From Muribaculaceae bacterium (lineage in GTDB: Bacteria > Bacteroidota > Bacteroidia > Bacteroidales > Muribaculaceae), in contig JAEDFO010000006.1 of the NCBI GenBank assembly GCA_016292745.1, positions 1 to 64,000 of the forward strand: a stretch of DNA of 64,000 bases, read 5' to 3'. A program made the translations under genes and the position numbers. Under the pieces are notes generated by a model. The model made no database searches and was not told where the DNA came from. It worked only from the letters and a program-made list of their open reading frames with translations. Of this stretch, positions 33,688 through 43,687 are shown piece by piece (position 1 is the first letter of the stretch; every line of letters starts with the position of its first letter).

Positions 33688-34707
33688 ATGGGATGGTTTT
33701 CATTTACACAGGAAATTGCAGTTGACTTAGGTACTGCCAACACAATTATAATGCACAACGATAAAATCGTTGTTGACCAACCTTCAATCATTGCGCGAGA
33801 TGCAAAGACCGAAAAGCTTATAGCTGTTGGTGAACGCGCCCGCGAAATGCAAGGAAAGGAAAATCCTAACATTCAGACCATTCGACCGCTTAAAGATGGT
33901 GTGATTGCCGACTTTACAGCTGCAGAACTTATGATTCGTGGTCTGGTGAAGATGGTAAGCTCGAAGAATCACTGGTTCTCACCATCACTCCGAATGGTGG
34001 TATGCATTCCTTCAGGAAGCACCGAAGTCGAGATTCGTGCCGTACGCGACTCATCCGACCGTGCCGGCGGACGTGATGTGTATATGATTAAGGAACCAAT
34101 TGCAGCTGCTCTTGGTATCGGTCTCGACGTGCTTGCACCCGAGGGCAACATGATTGTCGATATAGGTGGTGGCAGCACCGAAATTGCTGTTATTTCACTT
34201 GGCGGCATCGTTACTGACAAGAGTATCCGAGTTGCCGGCGACGACCTCACCGAGGACATAATGGAGTACATGCGCCGAGCCCATAACGTGAAAGTGGGTG
34301 AACGTATGGCTGAAACCATTAAAATCAACGTCGGTTCAGCCCTTACTGAACTCGAGAACCCTCCGGAGGATTATGTAGTTCATGGCCCGAACCTGATGAC
34401 TGCCCTTCCAATGGAAATTCCAGTTTCTTATCAGGAAATCTCACATTGCATTGAAAAATCTATATCGAAAATCGAGGCAGCCGTGCTTGGCGCTTTAGAA
34501 AACACGCCTCCGGAACTCTACGCCGATATCGTGAAGAACGGCGTTTACCTCACTGGTGGTGGTGCTCTTCTCCGAGGACTCGACAAGCGTCTGACCGACA
34601 AAATCGGCATCCAGTTCCACATTGCTGACGACCCCTTGCATTCAGTTGCAAAAGGAACAGGCGTTGCTCTGAAGAACATTGGCAAGTTCTCGTTCTTGAT
34701 TCGATAA
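33688..34707 (+). CDS. mreB: MreB, rod-shape actin homologue
   Basis: MreB polymerises under the membrane and positions the elongasome. The 339-residue protein has actin-family motifs: AVDLGTANT (phosphate 1), MIVDIGGGSTEIAVIS (phosphate 2) and LTGGGALLRGL (adenosine motif). The start gives MGWFSFTQEIAVDLG, normal for Bacteroidota. A 49-nt hairpin separates it from mreC. Confidence 0.97.
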   Translation: MGWFSFTQEIAVDLGTANTIIMHNDKIVVDQPSIIARDAKTEKLIAVGERAREMQGKENPNIQTIRPLKDGVIADFTAAELMIRGLVKMVSSKNHWFSPSLRMVVCIPSGSTEVEIRAVRDSSDRAGGRDVYMIKEPIAAALGIGLDVLAPEGNMIVDIGGGSTEIAVISLGGIVTDKSIRVAGDDLTEDIMEYMRRAHNVKVGERMAETIKINVGSALTELENPPEDYVVHGPNLMTALPMEIPVSYQEISHCIEKSISKIEAAVLGALENTPPELYADIVKNGVYLTGGGALLRGLDKRLTDKIGIQFHIADDPLHSVAKGTGVALKNIGKFSFLIR

Positions 34708-34728
34708 ATAATCATTGTGCACTTAATG

Positions 34729-34777
34729 CTCAAACGAAGACAATGAATGGTCGATACCAGTCATTGTCTTCATTGAG
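34729..34777 (+). terminator. strong hairpin between mreB and mreC
   Basis: CTCAA then GAAGACAATGA (to 34746) pair with TCATTGTCTTC then TTGAG (34761-34777), a 16-bp interrupted stem followed by TTTATATC. It begins 21 nt after the mreB stop. It could partly terminate transcription or protect the purH-mreB mRNA end, so that mreB is made in excess of mreCD, PBP2 and RodA. Confidence 0.7.
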
Positions 34778-34808
34778 TTTATATCAATAAGCAACTCGGC
34801 TAAAGAAG

Positions 34809-35654
34809 GTGAGAAATCTTATCAGTTTCATTATTAAGCACTTATCGTGGTTTGTGGCTATTTTCTACATAGTCATAAGTTCACTTTTGCTTTTTAATTC
34901 CAATTCGTTCCAGAAGTATGTATTCCTTACTTCAGCCAATAAAATGTCGGGCACACTCTACGATGCCACCAGCAGTATTACTTCCTATTTCCATCTCAAA
35001 GGCATCAACAACGACCTACAGCAACGAAATGCCTTGCTCGAAAACGAACTCGTTGCGCTTCGACAGCAAATAAAGGAACTGAGTTTGTATTGCAACACCG
35101 ACTCAGCTGTTATCGACACATTGCCTCATTATGAATACTTCATGGCAAATGTAATCAACAACAGCATCTCAAAGCCATTCAACTACATCACAATCGACAA
35201 AGGACGTGCCGACGGCATTATGCCTGAAATGGGAGTGGTTGACCAAAATGGCGTAATCGGTATTGTCAACGTGGTGAGCGAGCACTATGCCCGAGTTATT
35301 TCGTTGCTAAACCCGAATTTCCGTCTGTCGTGCAAAGTCAAGAATCAAGATTGTTTCGGGAGCCTTATTTGGGGAGGTGCCGATCCCACCGAAGCGCTGC
35401 TCGAAGAGATGCCACGACACATTGAATTCATTCCCGGAGATACAATCGTCACCAGCGGATTCTCAGCCGTATTTCCCGAAGGACTTATTGTAGGCACCAT
35501 CATTGATAGCGAGAAAGACTATAACGATAATTTCCTATCGCTAAAAATAAAGCTTTCGTCCGACTTCACCCAGCTTAGTACAGTGAGAGTACTGAAAAAT
35601 ATCAACAAAAACGAAATCGACTCGTTGGAAGTTGACAAACTAACATCACGATAA
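34809..35654 (+). CDS. mreC: MreC, elongasome scaffold
   Basis: MreC is a bitopic protein linking MreB to PBP2 in the periplasm. The 281-residue protein has one N-terminal membrane segment (about 13-30), a coiled coil (about 60-97, NDLQQRNALLENELVALRQQIKEL) and the beta domain with GVVDQNGVIGIVN. Translation must start at GTG 34809, preceded by AAGAAG: the first ATG downstream lies beyond the membrane segment. Confidence 0.94.
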   Translation: MRNLISFIIKHLSWFVAIFYIVISSLLLFNSNSFQKYVFLTSANKMSGTLYDATSSITSYFHLKGINNDLQQRNALLENELVALRQQIKELSLYCNTDSAVIDTLPHYEYFMANVINNSISKPFNYITIDKGRADGIMPEMGVVDQNGVIGIVNVVSEHYARVISLLNPNFRLSCKVKNQDCFGSLIWGGADPTEALLEEMPRHIEFIPGDTIVTSGFSAVFPEGLIVGTIIDSEKDYNDNFLSLKIKLSSDFTQLSTVRVLKNINKNEIDSLEVDKLTSR

Positions 35655-35659
35655 CACCA

Positions 35660-36181
35660 ATGGCAAAGACGCTTATTCAATACATATTGCTATACATTGT
35701 ACTGGTACTGCTTCAAGCTTTAGTATTCAATCGAATCTGCATATTCAATGTTGCTGTACCATACATTTTCATTCTGTTTATCATAAGGCTTCCTGTATCG
35801 CTAAGCATCAATGCTCTGCTATCTGTGTCGTTTGCCATTGGCCTGACAGTCGACATCTTTTCCGACACTCTGGGCATGCATGCACTCTCGTGTACATTGC
35901 TCGGATTGCTCAGAAAGCCCATTCTTTCTCTGTACATGCCCCGTGAAGACGATGTTGAAGGATTAATTCCTACCATGCGGAATATCGGATTCCCGGTTTT
36001 CCTGAAATACTCGTTTTCTGTATCATTAGTGTATTGCATAATAATCAGTGCAGTTCAGATGCTCACATTCTCGGCCAGTGCAATTCTGCTGTTGCGCATG
36101 GTCGGAAGCACCATTCTAACATCGCTGATAATCTGGGGTATTGAATGCTTAATTAATTCAGGCAGTGCGCAAAGACTATAA
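35660..36181 (+). CDS. mreD: MreD, elongasome membrane protein
   Basis: MreD is a small multi-pass membrane partner of MreC. The 173-residue protein has about five hydrophobic segments and the acidic FSDTLGMHAL region common to Bacteroidota MreD. It starts 5 nt after mreC and overlaps the PBP2 start by 17 nt. Confidence 0.85.
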   Translation: MAKTLIQYILLYIVLVLLQALVFNRICIFNVAVPYIFILFIIRLPVSLSINALLSVSFAIGLTVDIFSDTLGMHALSCTLLGLLRKPILSLYMPREDDVEGLIPTMRNIGFPVFLKYSFSVSLVYCIIISAVQMLTFSASAILLLRMVGSTILTSLIIWGIECLINSGSAQRL

Positions 36182-38024
36182 GTTAGAAAAAAGAAAATAT
36201 ATAATAGGGGGATTCATCACCCTGATTGTCGCCATATACATTATCCGGCTTTTTGAGCTACAGATATGTGAGACAAAATACAAGGAGAATGCCGACTCGA
36301 ATGCCTTCTTCAGGAAGACTATATACCCTTCGCGCGGACTTATGTATGACCGTAACGGTGAACTTGTAGTGTACAACCAGCCGGCCTACGACATTATGAT
36401 GATTCCTCGCGATGTGGCTGAATACGATACACTCGACTTCTGCAACACAATTCAAATAACCAAAGAGCAATTGCTTAAACGTCTGCACGACATTAAGGAC
36501 AAAAGACTCAATCCAAGTTACTCATCTTATACCCCACAAACCTTGATTTCGCACCTGTCGGTTCGAGATTATGGTCGTATTCAGGAAAAACTATACCGGT
36601 TCCCAGGCTTCTACATCCAAAAACGCGTTATCCGGCAATACAACCATTTAGCCGCGGCAAATGTGGTGGGCAATATCCGTGAAGTCAATACCCGCGACAT
36701 AGAAAACGACGATTACTACAAACCCGGCGACTATACAGGCGACCTCGGTGTAGAGAAAAGCTACGAGAAAGTACTTCGCGGAATTAAAGGCGAAGAAATA
36801 CTGATTCGCGATGCACATGGCCGTATAAAAGGAAAATACAATAACGGTAGCCTCGACGTGTCGCCAATATCCGGAAAGGATATTGTGCTAAGCCTCGACA
36901 TTGAGCTCCAGAAATATGGCGAAACACTGATGAACGGTAAAATCGGTGCTATTGTGGCCATAGAACCAGCCACCGGCGAAATCCTTGCAATGGTATCGAG
37001 CCCGACTTACGACCCCACCCTACTCACTGGCCGCGTACGTGGCAAAAACTATCGCAAACTTGTCGACAACAAATACAAGCCACTGTTCGACCGTTCTCTC
37101 CAGGCCGCATATCCTCCGGGCTCAACCTTCAAGCCAACCCAAGGACTGATTTTCCTCCAGGAAGGCATTATAAACTTGTCAACAGCATATCCGTGCTATC
37201 ACGGTTATATTAATGGCATTAGAGTAGGCTGCCACTCTCATGGTTCTCCACTCACTCTGTTGCCTGCCCTTCAGACATCGTGCAACGCATTCTTCTGCTG
37301 GGGATTGAAAAACATGATTGACCGACGCTCAAAGTACGGCTCATCGGCTAAAGCATTTGAGGTATGGAAAAACTATCTGGTTTCACTTGGCTATGGCTAT
37401 CGCCTTGGGACCGACATTCCCAGCGAAAGTCGAGGATTTATCCCTAACAGTGCTTTCTACAACAAAGTATATGGCGAAAACCGCTGGAGCGCCAATACAA
37501 TTATTTCCGTTGCTATCGGACAGGGTGAAGTGCTTGCCACTCCATTGCAGATTGCTAACTTTGCAGCAACTGTGGCAAACCGCGGGTATTTTATAACGCC
37601 ACACATTGTAAAGGAGATAAAAGGCGATACATTGCCACAGAAACTGCTCGAGAAGCGATACCCCACCATAAACCAGGAATACTTCAAAGATGTGGTTGAA
37701 GGCATGCGCATGGCTGTTACCGGTGGCACATGCCGCTTGGCGGCCATAAAGGACATTGAAGTTTGTGGCAAAACAGGAACTGCGCAGAACCCTCATGGCA
37801 AGGACCACTCTGCATTCATTGGGTTTGCCCCCAAAGATAATCCAAAGATTGCCATATGTGTGTATGTTGAAAACGGTGGATGGGGTGCTTCATATGGAGT
37901 GCCTATCGGTAGCCTCATGATGGAGAAATATCTCACTGGAGATATCGCTCCTGAACGAAAATATCTCGAAGAACGAATGATTCAATCAAATACAATTATC
38001 TATAGTGGCGTCAGGAAATACTAA
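36165..38024 (+). CDS. mrdA: PBP2, peptidoglycan transpeptidase of the elongasome
   Basis: PBP2 cross-links peptidoglycan during side-wall growth. The 619-residue protein has an N-terminal membrane anchor (about 12-30), the dimerisation region (YPSRGLMYDRNGELVVYNQPAYD) and the transpeptidase domain. The catalytic serine is S320 in PGSTFKP, with KTG in VCGKTGTAQNP. Start is GTG at 36165 inside mreD. Together with RodA it forms the polymerase/cross-linking pair. Confidence 0.96.
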   Translation: MRKDYKLEKRKYIIGGFITLIVAIYIIRLFELQICETKYKENADSNAFFRKTIYPSRGLMYDRNGELVVYNQPAYDIMMIPRDVAEYDTLDFCNTIQITKEQLLKRLHDIKDKRLNPSYSSYTPQTLISHLSVRDYGRIQEKLYRFPGFYIQKRVIRQYNHLAAANVVGNIREVNTRDIENDDYYKPGDYTGDLGVEKSYEKVLRGIKGEEILIRDAHGRIKGKYNNGSLDVSPISGKDIVLSLDIELQKYGETLMNGKIGAIVAIEPATGEILAMVSSPTYDPTLLTGRVRGKNYRKLVDNKYKPLFDRSLQAAYPPGSTFKPTQGLIFLQEGIINLSTAYPCYHGYINGIRVGCHSHGSPLTLLPALQTSCNAFFCWGLKNMIDRRSKYGSSAKAFEVWKNYLVSLGYGYRLGTDIPSESRGFIPNSAFYNKVYGENRWSANTIISVAIGQGEVLATPLQIANFAATVANRGYFITPHIVKEIKGDTLPQKLLEKRYPTINQEYFKDVVEGMRMAVTGGTCRLAAIKDIEVCGKTGTAQNPHGKDHSAFIGFAPKDNPKIAICVYVENGGWGASYGVPIGSLMMEKYLTGDIAPERKYLEERMIQSNTIIYSGVRKY

Positions 38025-39471
38025 CATATCAGTTTTCAGGTCAGTCGACACTCTGACCGTGTTTCTCTACATGGTGTTTGTAATTTGTGGAGCCATAAGC
38101 ATTTATGCTGCAAGTTACGACTACGACAATGCCTCCCTGTTCGATTTCTCAGAGTTCTCCGGCAAACAATTTTTGTGGGTGGGCATATCGTTGTTCGTAG
38201 CAATGTCGTTGTTGCTGATCGAGGCACGAATGTACGAAACGTACGCCTACCTGATTTATGTGATAATGGTATTGGTGCTTATAGCCACCATATTCATTGC
38301 CCCTGACATCAAGGGATCGCGCTCGTGGATAGTTCTTGGTCCAATCAGTTTACAGCCGGCAGAATTGGCAAAGTCGGCCACAGCTCTGGCACTGGCAAAG
38401 TTATTCAGCTCATACAACTTCGTACTCAATCGGAGCTGGCACAACTACCTAAGATCATTCATCATAATATTCATCCCCATAGTCTTGATTCTTGCGCAGC
38501 GCGAAACAGGGTCGGCATTGGTATATGTGTCGCTGATATTTGTGCTGTATCGTGAAGGAATGAGTGGAATAGTTCTCTTCTCGGGTCTTTTGGCTATAGT
38601 ATACTTCGTGGTCGGTGTCAAATTCACCGAAACCATTGTTATGGGAATCCCAAGCGGACAGTTTTCTGTATTCATTATGGTAATGGTGGTGTTCACCGCA
38701 ATGCTATTCGGTTATTGCAAAGCATTCATTCTCGGACGTAATGTAATGCTCGGCTTCATTGCATCAGGATTGATTGCCGCGGCATTGTCATCTTTCGATA
38801 TCAGCATTAATGGATATGTGTTTTTCCTTTCGGTACTTGGCATTGCTGTTGTATACGTCGTTATTTTCATTTTCAGCGAAAACATCCGGAAAGTTGCAGT
38901 CGCTATCGCTGTTGCTGCCGTGTCGGTGGCTTTTATGTTTTCAGTAAATTATGTTTTCAGCAATGTGCTCGAACCACACCAGCAAATGCGAATAAAAGTG
39001 GCTCTCGGAATCGAGCAAGACTTACGCGGTGCAGGATACAATGTCAACCAATCGAAGATAGCAATCGGCTCAGGTGGTTTTTGGGGCAAGGGATTTCTTA
39101 ACGGAACTCAGACAAAGCTAAAATATGTGCCTGAACAACACACCGATTTTATTTTCTGCACAATAGGCGAGGAAGAAGGATTCTGGGGCAGTGCTCTCAC
39201 CCTGATACTGTTTTTGGCACTGATATTGAGAATTATATTCATTGCCGAACGGCAGCCAACTACATTTGCAAGAATATATGCCTACTGTGTGGCATCATAT
39301 CTGATTTTCCACATATGCATCAACATAGGAATGGTTATAGGGCTATGTCCGGTGATTGGCATCCCGTTGCCGTTCTTCAGCTATGGAGGTTCAGCAATTC
39401 TGGGATTCACCATACTGCTGTTTATCCTGCTAAGACTTGATGCCGCACGTCGCGAACGTGTAAACTATTGA
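38005..39471 (+). CDS. rodA: RodA, SEDS peptidoglycan glycosyltransferase
   Basis: RodA polymerises lipid II. The 488-residue protein has about ten or more membrane segments and the SEDS motifs GSRSWI (KGSRSWIVLGPISLQPAELAK), YVPEQHTDFIF and IPLPFFSYGG. It is longer than the roughly 370-400 residues usual in Proteobacteria: extra hydrophobic segments lie around 200-310. Start is GTG at 38005, overlapping PBP2 by 20 nt. Its stop overlaps the convergent miaA stop by 7 nt. Confidence 0.95.
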   Translation: MASGNTNISVFRSVDTLTVFLYMVFVICGAISIYAASYDYDNASLFDFSEFSGKQFLWVGISLFVAMSLLLIEARMYETYAYLIYVIMVLVLIATIFIAPDIKGSRSWIVLGPISLQPAELAKSATALALAKLFSSYNFVLNRSWHNYLRSFIIIFIPIVLILAQRETGSALVYVSLIFVLYREGMSGIVLFSGLLAIVYFVVGVKFTETIVMGIPSGQFSVFIMVMVVFTAMLFGYCKAFILGRNVMLGFIASGLIAAALSSFDISINGYVFFLSVLGIAVVYVVIFIFSENIRKVAVAIAVAAVSVAFMFSVNYVFSNVLEPHQQMRIKVALGIEQDLRGAGYNVNQSKIAIGSGGFWGKGFLNGTQTKLKYVPEQHTDFIFCTIGEEEGFWGSALTLILFLALILRIIFIAERQPTTFARIYAYCVASYLIFHICINIGMVIGLCPVIGIPLPFFSYGGSAILGFTILLFILLRLDAARRERVNY

Positions 39472-40376
39472 ATTGCCATCACTTGCTCAATGAATTCCTG
39501 GTCGCTGACGTCGTACGGAATCCAGTTTATCCTGAATCCACGGCGTTCCATGCCGCGGAACCAAGTCATCTGGCGTTTGGCAAACTGATGAATAGCTATT
39601 TCGAGTTGCGATACCATATCAGAATATGAAATGTGCCCTATCACGTATTCAGTGATATATTTATATTCCAACCCGTAATATATAAGGTCGTCGGCAGGCA
39701 CTCCGCTATCAATCAGATGCTTTATTTCATCCACCATGCCATCTTCTAGGCGCTTATGGAGCCTTGCTGTTATCCGTTCCCGCCGTTTTTCTCTCGGTAT
39801 ATCTATTCCTACCACCACAGCATTGGTTATTGGATTAGGACTAACAGTGACAGCTTTCTCCGGATTATCCTGGTAATACTGCTGAATCTCTATAGCTCTG
39901 ATTGCACGCTTGGCCGTGTCGACGTCGGTAATGTTATGCAAAGTCTTATACGATGCCAGAATTTCGGTTAGTTCAGCAAGACTCTTGTCCTTAAGTTCTT
40001 CTCTGAGACGTTGATTCTCGGGCACTTCGGGCAATCTGATTCCCTTCAATACCGATTCAATATATAATCCAGTTCCTCCACACAGAACCACAGCTTTTCC
40101 CCTTGCCTTGATATCGGTTTCCGCCACTTGATAATCGCGTAAATATTCATAGAGATTATATTTATAGCCGGCGTCGCAGATATCTATAAGGTGATATCTC
40201 ACATCGCCATACTCCTGAAGGTCCTTGCCGGTGCCTATATCCATTCCGCAATATATCTGGCGGGAATCAGCGCTGATGATTTCGCCATCGAGATATTTGG
40301 CAAGACCCACAGCCCGCGACGTTTTGCCGGAGGCAGTGGGTCCAAGAATTACATATAATTTCTGATTGTCTCCCAT
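39465..40376 (-). CDS. miaA: MiaA, tRNA dimethylallyltransferase
   Basis: MiaA adds a dimethylallyl group to A37 of tRNAs reading UNN codons. The 303-residue protein has the P-loop GPTASGKTS, the DSRQIY motif and LCGGTGLYIESVLKGI. The start lies 4 nt after the DPP-IV-like gene stop, so the two are probably co-transcribed. The 3' end overlaps rodA on the other strand, leaving no room for a terminator between them. Confidence 0.96.
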   Translation of the reverse strand: MGDNQKLYVILGPTASGKTSRAVGLAKYLDGEIISADSRQIYCGMDIGTGKDLQEYGDVRYHLIDICDAGYKYNLYEYLRDYQVAETDIKARGKAVVLCGGTGLYIESVLKGIRLPEVPENQRLREELKDKSLAELTEILASYKTLHNITDVDTAKRAIRAIEIQQYYQDNPEKAVTVSPNPITNAVVVGIDIPREKRRERITARLHKRLEDGMVDEIKHLIDSGVPADDLIYYGLEYKYITEYVIGHISYSDMVSQLEIAIHQFAKRQMTWFRGMERRGFRINWIPYDVSDQEFIEQVMAIQ

Positions 40377-40379
40377 CTG

Positions 40380-42566
40380 TCAATGTTTGAGATAGGTATC
40401 GAAATGGTCAAGTATACGCTTATACAGAATGCTTCGAACATCGCATCCGTTAATAGAATGATTCATGTTAGGATACACCATCATATCGCAAATCTTATGC
40501 TGTGCTGTAAGTTCAGAGCAATATTGATAGGTATTGGAAATATGGACATTGTCGTCGGCGGTGCCAGCCATTATAAGCAGCCGGCCCTTAAGATTAGGGA
40601 TAGCATTGATTGCCGAACTGCAGTTGTATCCGTCCTCGTTCTGTTGGGGAGTACGCATAAAACGCTCGGTGTAGATTGTATCGTAGAAACGCCAATCAGT
40701 AACAGGAGCAACAGCAACACCCGCGGCAAACGGCGAATTCTTCTGCGACATTGCCATCAATGTTTCATAGCCGCCAAAACTCCAGCCATAAATGCCAATC
40801 TTTGACGAATCGACATAACTCTGCGATGCCATATATTTTGCCACTGCAATCTGGTCGATGCTCTCATATTTGCCAAGTTGCATATACACAACCGATTCCC
40901 ATGCTTTTCCGCGGAATCCTGTACCGCGACCATCAACACACACCACAATGTAACCATTCATGGCTGCATACTGTTCCCAATCGAGTTTCCACTGGTTTTT
41001 CACCATCTGCGAGCTCGGACCACTATATTGCGAGAGTATCACAGGGTATTTCTTCGATGAATTGAAATCCACTGGCTTAATCATATAGCCGTTAAGCTGA
41101 TTTCCGTCGCTCATGCATGTAAAGAATTCACGCTTCGGCACTTCTGGTGAGCAATACTTGTCTGCATATTCTTTGTTGTCGAGAATGGTGCGCAACTTAA
41201 TTCCTTTTGCATTATAAAATGTGTACTGATTAGGTTTGTTCAGTTCACTGTGGTCGAGCAAATAATATGTAAAGGTGGAATTGAATGTTGCCTGATTCCA
41301 ACCTGTTTCCTTCGACAGCTTGGTCATAATGCCCTTTGCATTCAGACTCGAAACCGTGCGATTAAGTGGACCGTCCTGAGTTGTCTGGAAATAGTATGTA
41401 TTGGTAATTGCATCGTGACCATAATACTGCGTCACCTGCCAGTCGCCCTTGGTTATCTGACCAATAAGGCTACCACTGTTGGCATACTTATACAGATGAT
41501 TGAATCCGCTACGCTCACTTGCAATTATAAAGTAGTTGTCGTAATAACGAGTCATTGAAATCACGCTCTCCACATTGATCCACGAATCAGAGTTGTCGGT
41601 GTAAACAAGCTTCGAAACTGTGGATTTCGGATTTACTGCAAACAGCTGGAGAGAATTCTGGTCGCGGTTGAGAGTCATCACCATCAACCTATCGGGTGAA
41701 GGTGCATACTTTATATTGGCAATGTAATAAACATTGTCAGGAAGCTTTATCTGCTTTGTTTTCCTTGTCTCAACGTCATAATTGTTTACAGTGACAATAG
41801 AATTTGCCTCTCCAGCAACAGGATATTTATACGAGAATTCACCCGGATACTTCGAATATTCCTTGTGTCGGTTACATACACCCTCATAAATAGGAAACGT
41901 ATATGTTGGCACATCTCTTTCATTCCATTTCAGATACGACAACGTAGTATTGTCTGATGAAAATGCCAACGAATTCAGTATACCGAATTCCTCTTGGTAT
42001 ACCCAATCGGGAACGCCATTGATTATCTCTCCTATCTTGCCGTCAGTGGTTACAGCCACCTCTGTATCGTAGTCGAGTTTCTTCAGATATATATTGTTTT
42101 CATATACGAAACCCACCATACGTGCATCGGGCGAAAAGGTTGCAATCTCAACTTGGCCCTTTGCAGTGAGCGGTTTCATATTGTTGCGCTTTACTTCAAA
42201 CACGTAGTACTCTGCTTTGAACGAATATCGGTAAATGCTCTCGACATTTGTATAAAGCAGTATCTTTGACTCATCTTCCGACATTATAAAACCATCCCAA
42301 CTCTTTATCGAACAATTTCGTGCTGTCGAAGAATCGAATACTGCGCCAAGCGACTTTCCAGTCTTATAGTCGATTTTCTCTATTTTTGAATTATCGGTCA
42401 TCTGATAATAGAAGGTACCATCGGCTGCCGACACCATTTTTTGTGGGCGTTCCGGTCGACTGCCCGATAGAGTAAAATCGGAAATCTGCAACGCATGTGC
42501 AGAATTTGCAAAAAGGGCAAGAGCTGCAACTGCAATTATAATCTTATTTATAAATGATGTTTTCAT
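40380..42566 (-). CDS. exported prolyl oligopeptidase-family peptidase, DPP-IV-like (S9)
   Basis: The 728-residue protein has a signal peptide (about 1-25) and the two-domain S9 layout: a beta-propeller N-terminal half and an alpha/beta-hydrolase end. The catalytic serine is S596 in YGWSFGGYE, the acid D671/D672 in AGTADDNVH and the histidine H703 in NMNHSI. DPP-IV enzymes remove X-Pro dipeptides from peptides. The EE substrate-anchoring motif is probably the EE of VYQEEFG. It likely works in the periplasm, as in other Bacteroidota. The -7 candidate (TTCCTTTG at 42587-42594, minus strand) is weak. Confidence 0.92.
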   Translation of the reverse strand: MKTSFINKIIIAVAALALFANSAHALQISDFTLSGSRPERPQKMVSAADGTFYYQMTDNSKIEKIDYKTGKSLGAVFDSSTARNCSIKSWDGFIMSEDESKILLYTNVESIYRYSFKAEYYVFEVKRNNMKPLTAKGQVEIATFSPDARMVGFVYENNIYLKKLDYDTEVAVTTDGKIGEIINGVPDWVYQEEFGILNSLAFSSDNTTLSYLKWNERDVPTYTFPIYEGVCNRHKEYSKYPGEFSYKYPVAGEANSIVTVNNYDVETRKTKQIKLPDNVYYIANIKYAPSPDRLMVMTLNRDQNSLQLFAVNPKSTVSKLVYTDNSDSWINVESVISMTRYYDNYFIIASERSGFNHLYKYANSGSLIGQITKGDWQVTQYYGHDAITNTYYFQTTQDGPLNRTVSSLNAKGIMTKLSKETGWNQATFNSTFTYYLLDHSELNKPNQYTFYNAKGIKLRTILDNKEYADKYCSPEVPKREFFTCMSDGNQLNGYMIKPVDFNSSKKYPVILSQYSGPSSQMVKNQWKLDWEQYAAMNGYIVVCVDGRGTGFRGKAWESVVYMQLGKYESIDQIAVAKYMASQSYVDSSKIGIYGWSFGGYETLMAMSQKNSPFAAGVAVAPVTDWRFYDTIYTERFMRTPQQNEDGYNCSSAINAIPNLKGRLLIMAGTADDNVHISNTYQYCSELTAQHKICDMMVYPNMNHSINGCDVRSILYKRILDHFDTYLKH

Positions 42567-42617
42567 ACTTTACTGATATTTTTATACAAAGGAATAAAAA
42601 CTATTTTAATAATCAAA

Positions 42618-42644
42618 ACGCACATACTATATTGGCATGTGCGT
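42618..42644 (-). terminator. terminator after the HU-SPOR gene
   Basis: ACGCACAT (42618-42625) and ATGTGCGT (42637-42644) form an 8-bp stem; on the minus strand TTTTG follows, 34 nt after the stop. Confidence 0.75.
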
Positions 42645-42677
42645 AGGCGCGTTATAGAAAAATGTTGATTTAATAAC

Positions 42678-43643
42678 TTAATTGCGCATTATCCAAGCAT
42701 CTGAATATTTATCGCGAACTGTATTCATATATTCCAGGGCCTGCGACATATCGTTGCTTGAATAGATACACACACGGTATTTGCCCGATTTCTCCACAAT
42801 TCGGAGATTCTTATCAGAACATCTGTCTATATGCTTTGTCGCTGCTTCAAGCGACGGCAGAGAAGCTATAATTACACAATACTTGTCGGTAACATCCTCG
42901 TCATGAGCAACTGCAGTTTCGGACGATGGAGTCTGCTCTGACTTCTCACTGACCACAGTCACCGGTTCGGTTGGCAGGGATATTGACAATATGCCGTTAT
43001 AACTTGCTATACGGTTACGGGTCTCTATATCTGTCTTAATGATATTCAGACTTGCCAATTGGCTGTCGTTAATGTCAACCGGCACCGGAGTGGAAAGTGT
43101 GAATAGCAATGTGAGCATAAACAACAACATTGCAGCATAACGGAACACACGACCAAATACCGGCACTATTCGTATACCGCCATCGTTCACTTCCTCTCCT
43201 TCAGTTTCATCATCTGCCTTCCTGTCGTCCAACTTGGAGATATTAAGGCTATGCAATCCGAAGAAATCGGACCATTCGACCTGAGAGTTATTTCGATAGA
43301 CTATCACATTATCATTGCTAATTCCAAACGAGCCAATACGTCCCATCGACAGTTCTCCATCAGAATGGAGCTGAATCAATAAAGCCTTTACCTCTTCGTC
43401 AACTATGGAATTTGCTTTTTCATAGCTTACGCCTTCCTTTCGCATTATAGAACTCACAAGCATACCATCGTTATATGTCAACGACGGATTGAATCCAAGC
43501 GAACGACATGGAACAGTAATACGTTCATTGTCAGCATCAAATGATGATTGTTGGGTATGAACAATAAATGCTCCCCAATTAGGAATCACTACACATTCGT
43601 GCCGCTGAATCAAGTATTCTATGTGGTCAATAATGCAAAACAT
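42678..43643 (-). CDS. CCDC81/HU-like domain protein with C-terminal SPOR domain
   Basis: The 321-residue protein has an N-terminal CCDC81-type HU-like domain (about 1-125, with HECVVIPNWGAFIVH), one membrane segment (about 167-187) and a C-terminal SPOR domain (about 250-321, DKYCVIIASLPSLEAA). SPOR domains bind denuded glycan strands at division sites. The HU-like domain would lie in the cytoplasm and may bind DNA or protein. This architecture is widespread in Bacteroidota. It lies 44 nt after the TPR gene, on the same strand. Confidence 0.88.
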   Translation of the reverse strand: MFCIIDHIEYLIQRHECVVIPNWGAFIVHTQQSSFDADNERITVPCRSLGFNPSLTYNDGMLVSSIMRKEGVSYEKANSIVDEEVKALLIQLHSDGELSMGRIGSFGISNDNVIVYRNNSQVEWSDFFGLHSLNISKLDDRKADDETEGEEVNDGGIRIVPVFGRVFRYAAMLLFMLTLLFTLSTPVPVDINDSQLASLNIIKTDIETRNRIASYNGILSISLPTEPVTVVSEKSEQTPSSETAVAHDEDVTDKYCVIIASLPSLEAATKHIDRCSDKNLRIVEKSGKYRVCIYSSNDMSQALEYMNTVRDKYSDAWIMRN

Positions 43644-43687
43644 CGAACAAATTTACACAGAAAAAATGTATGGTGCAAGCCATTTTT

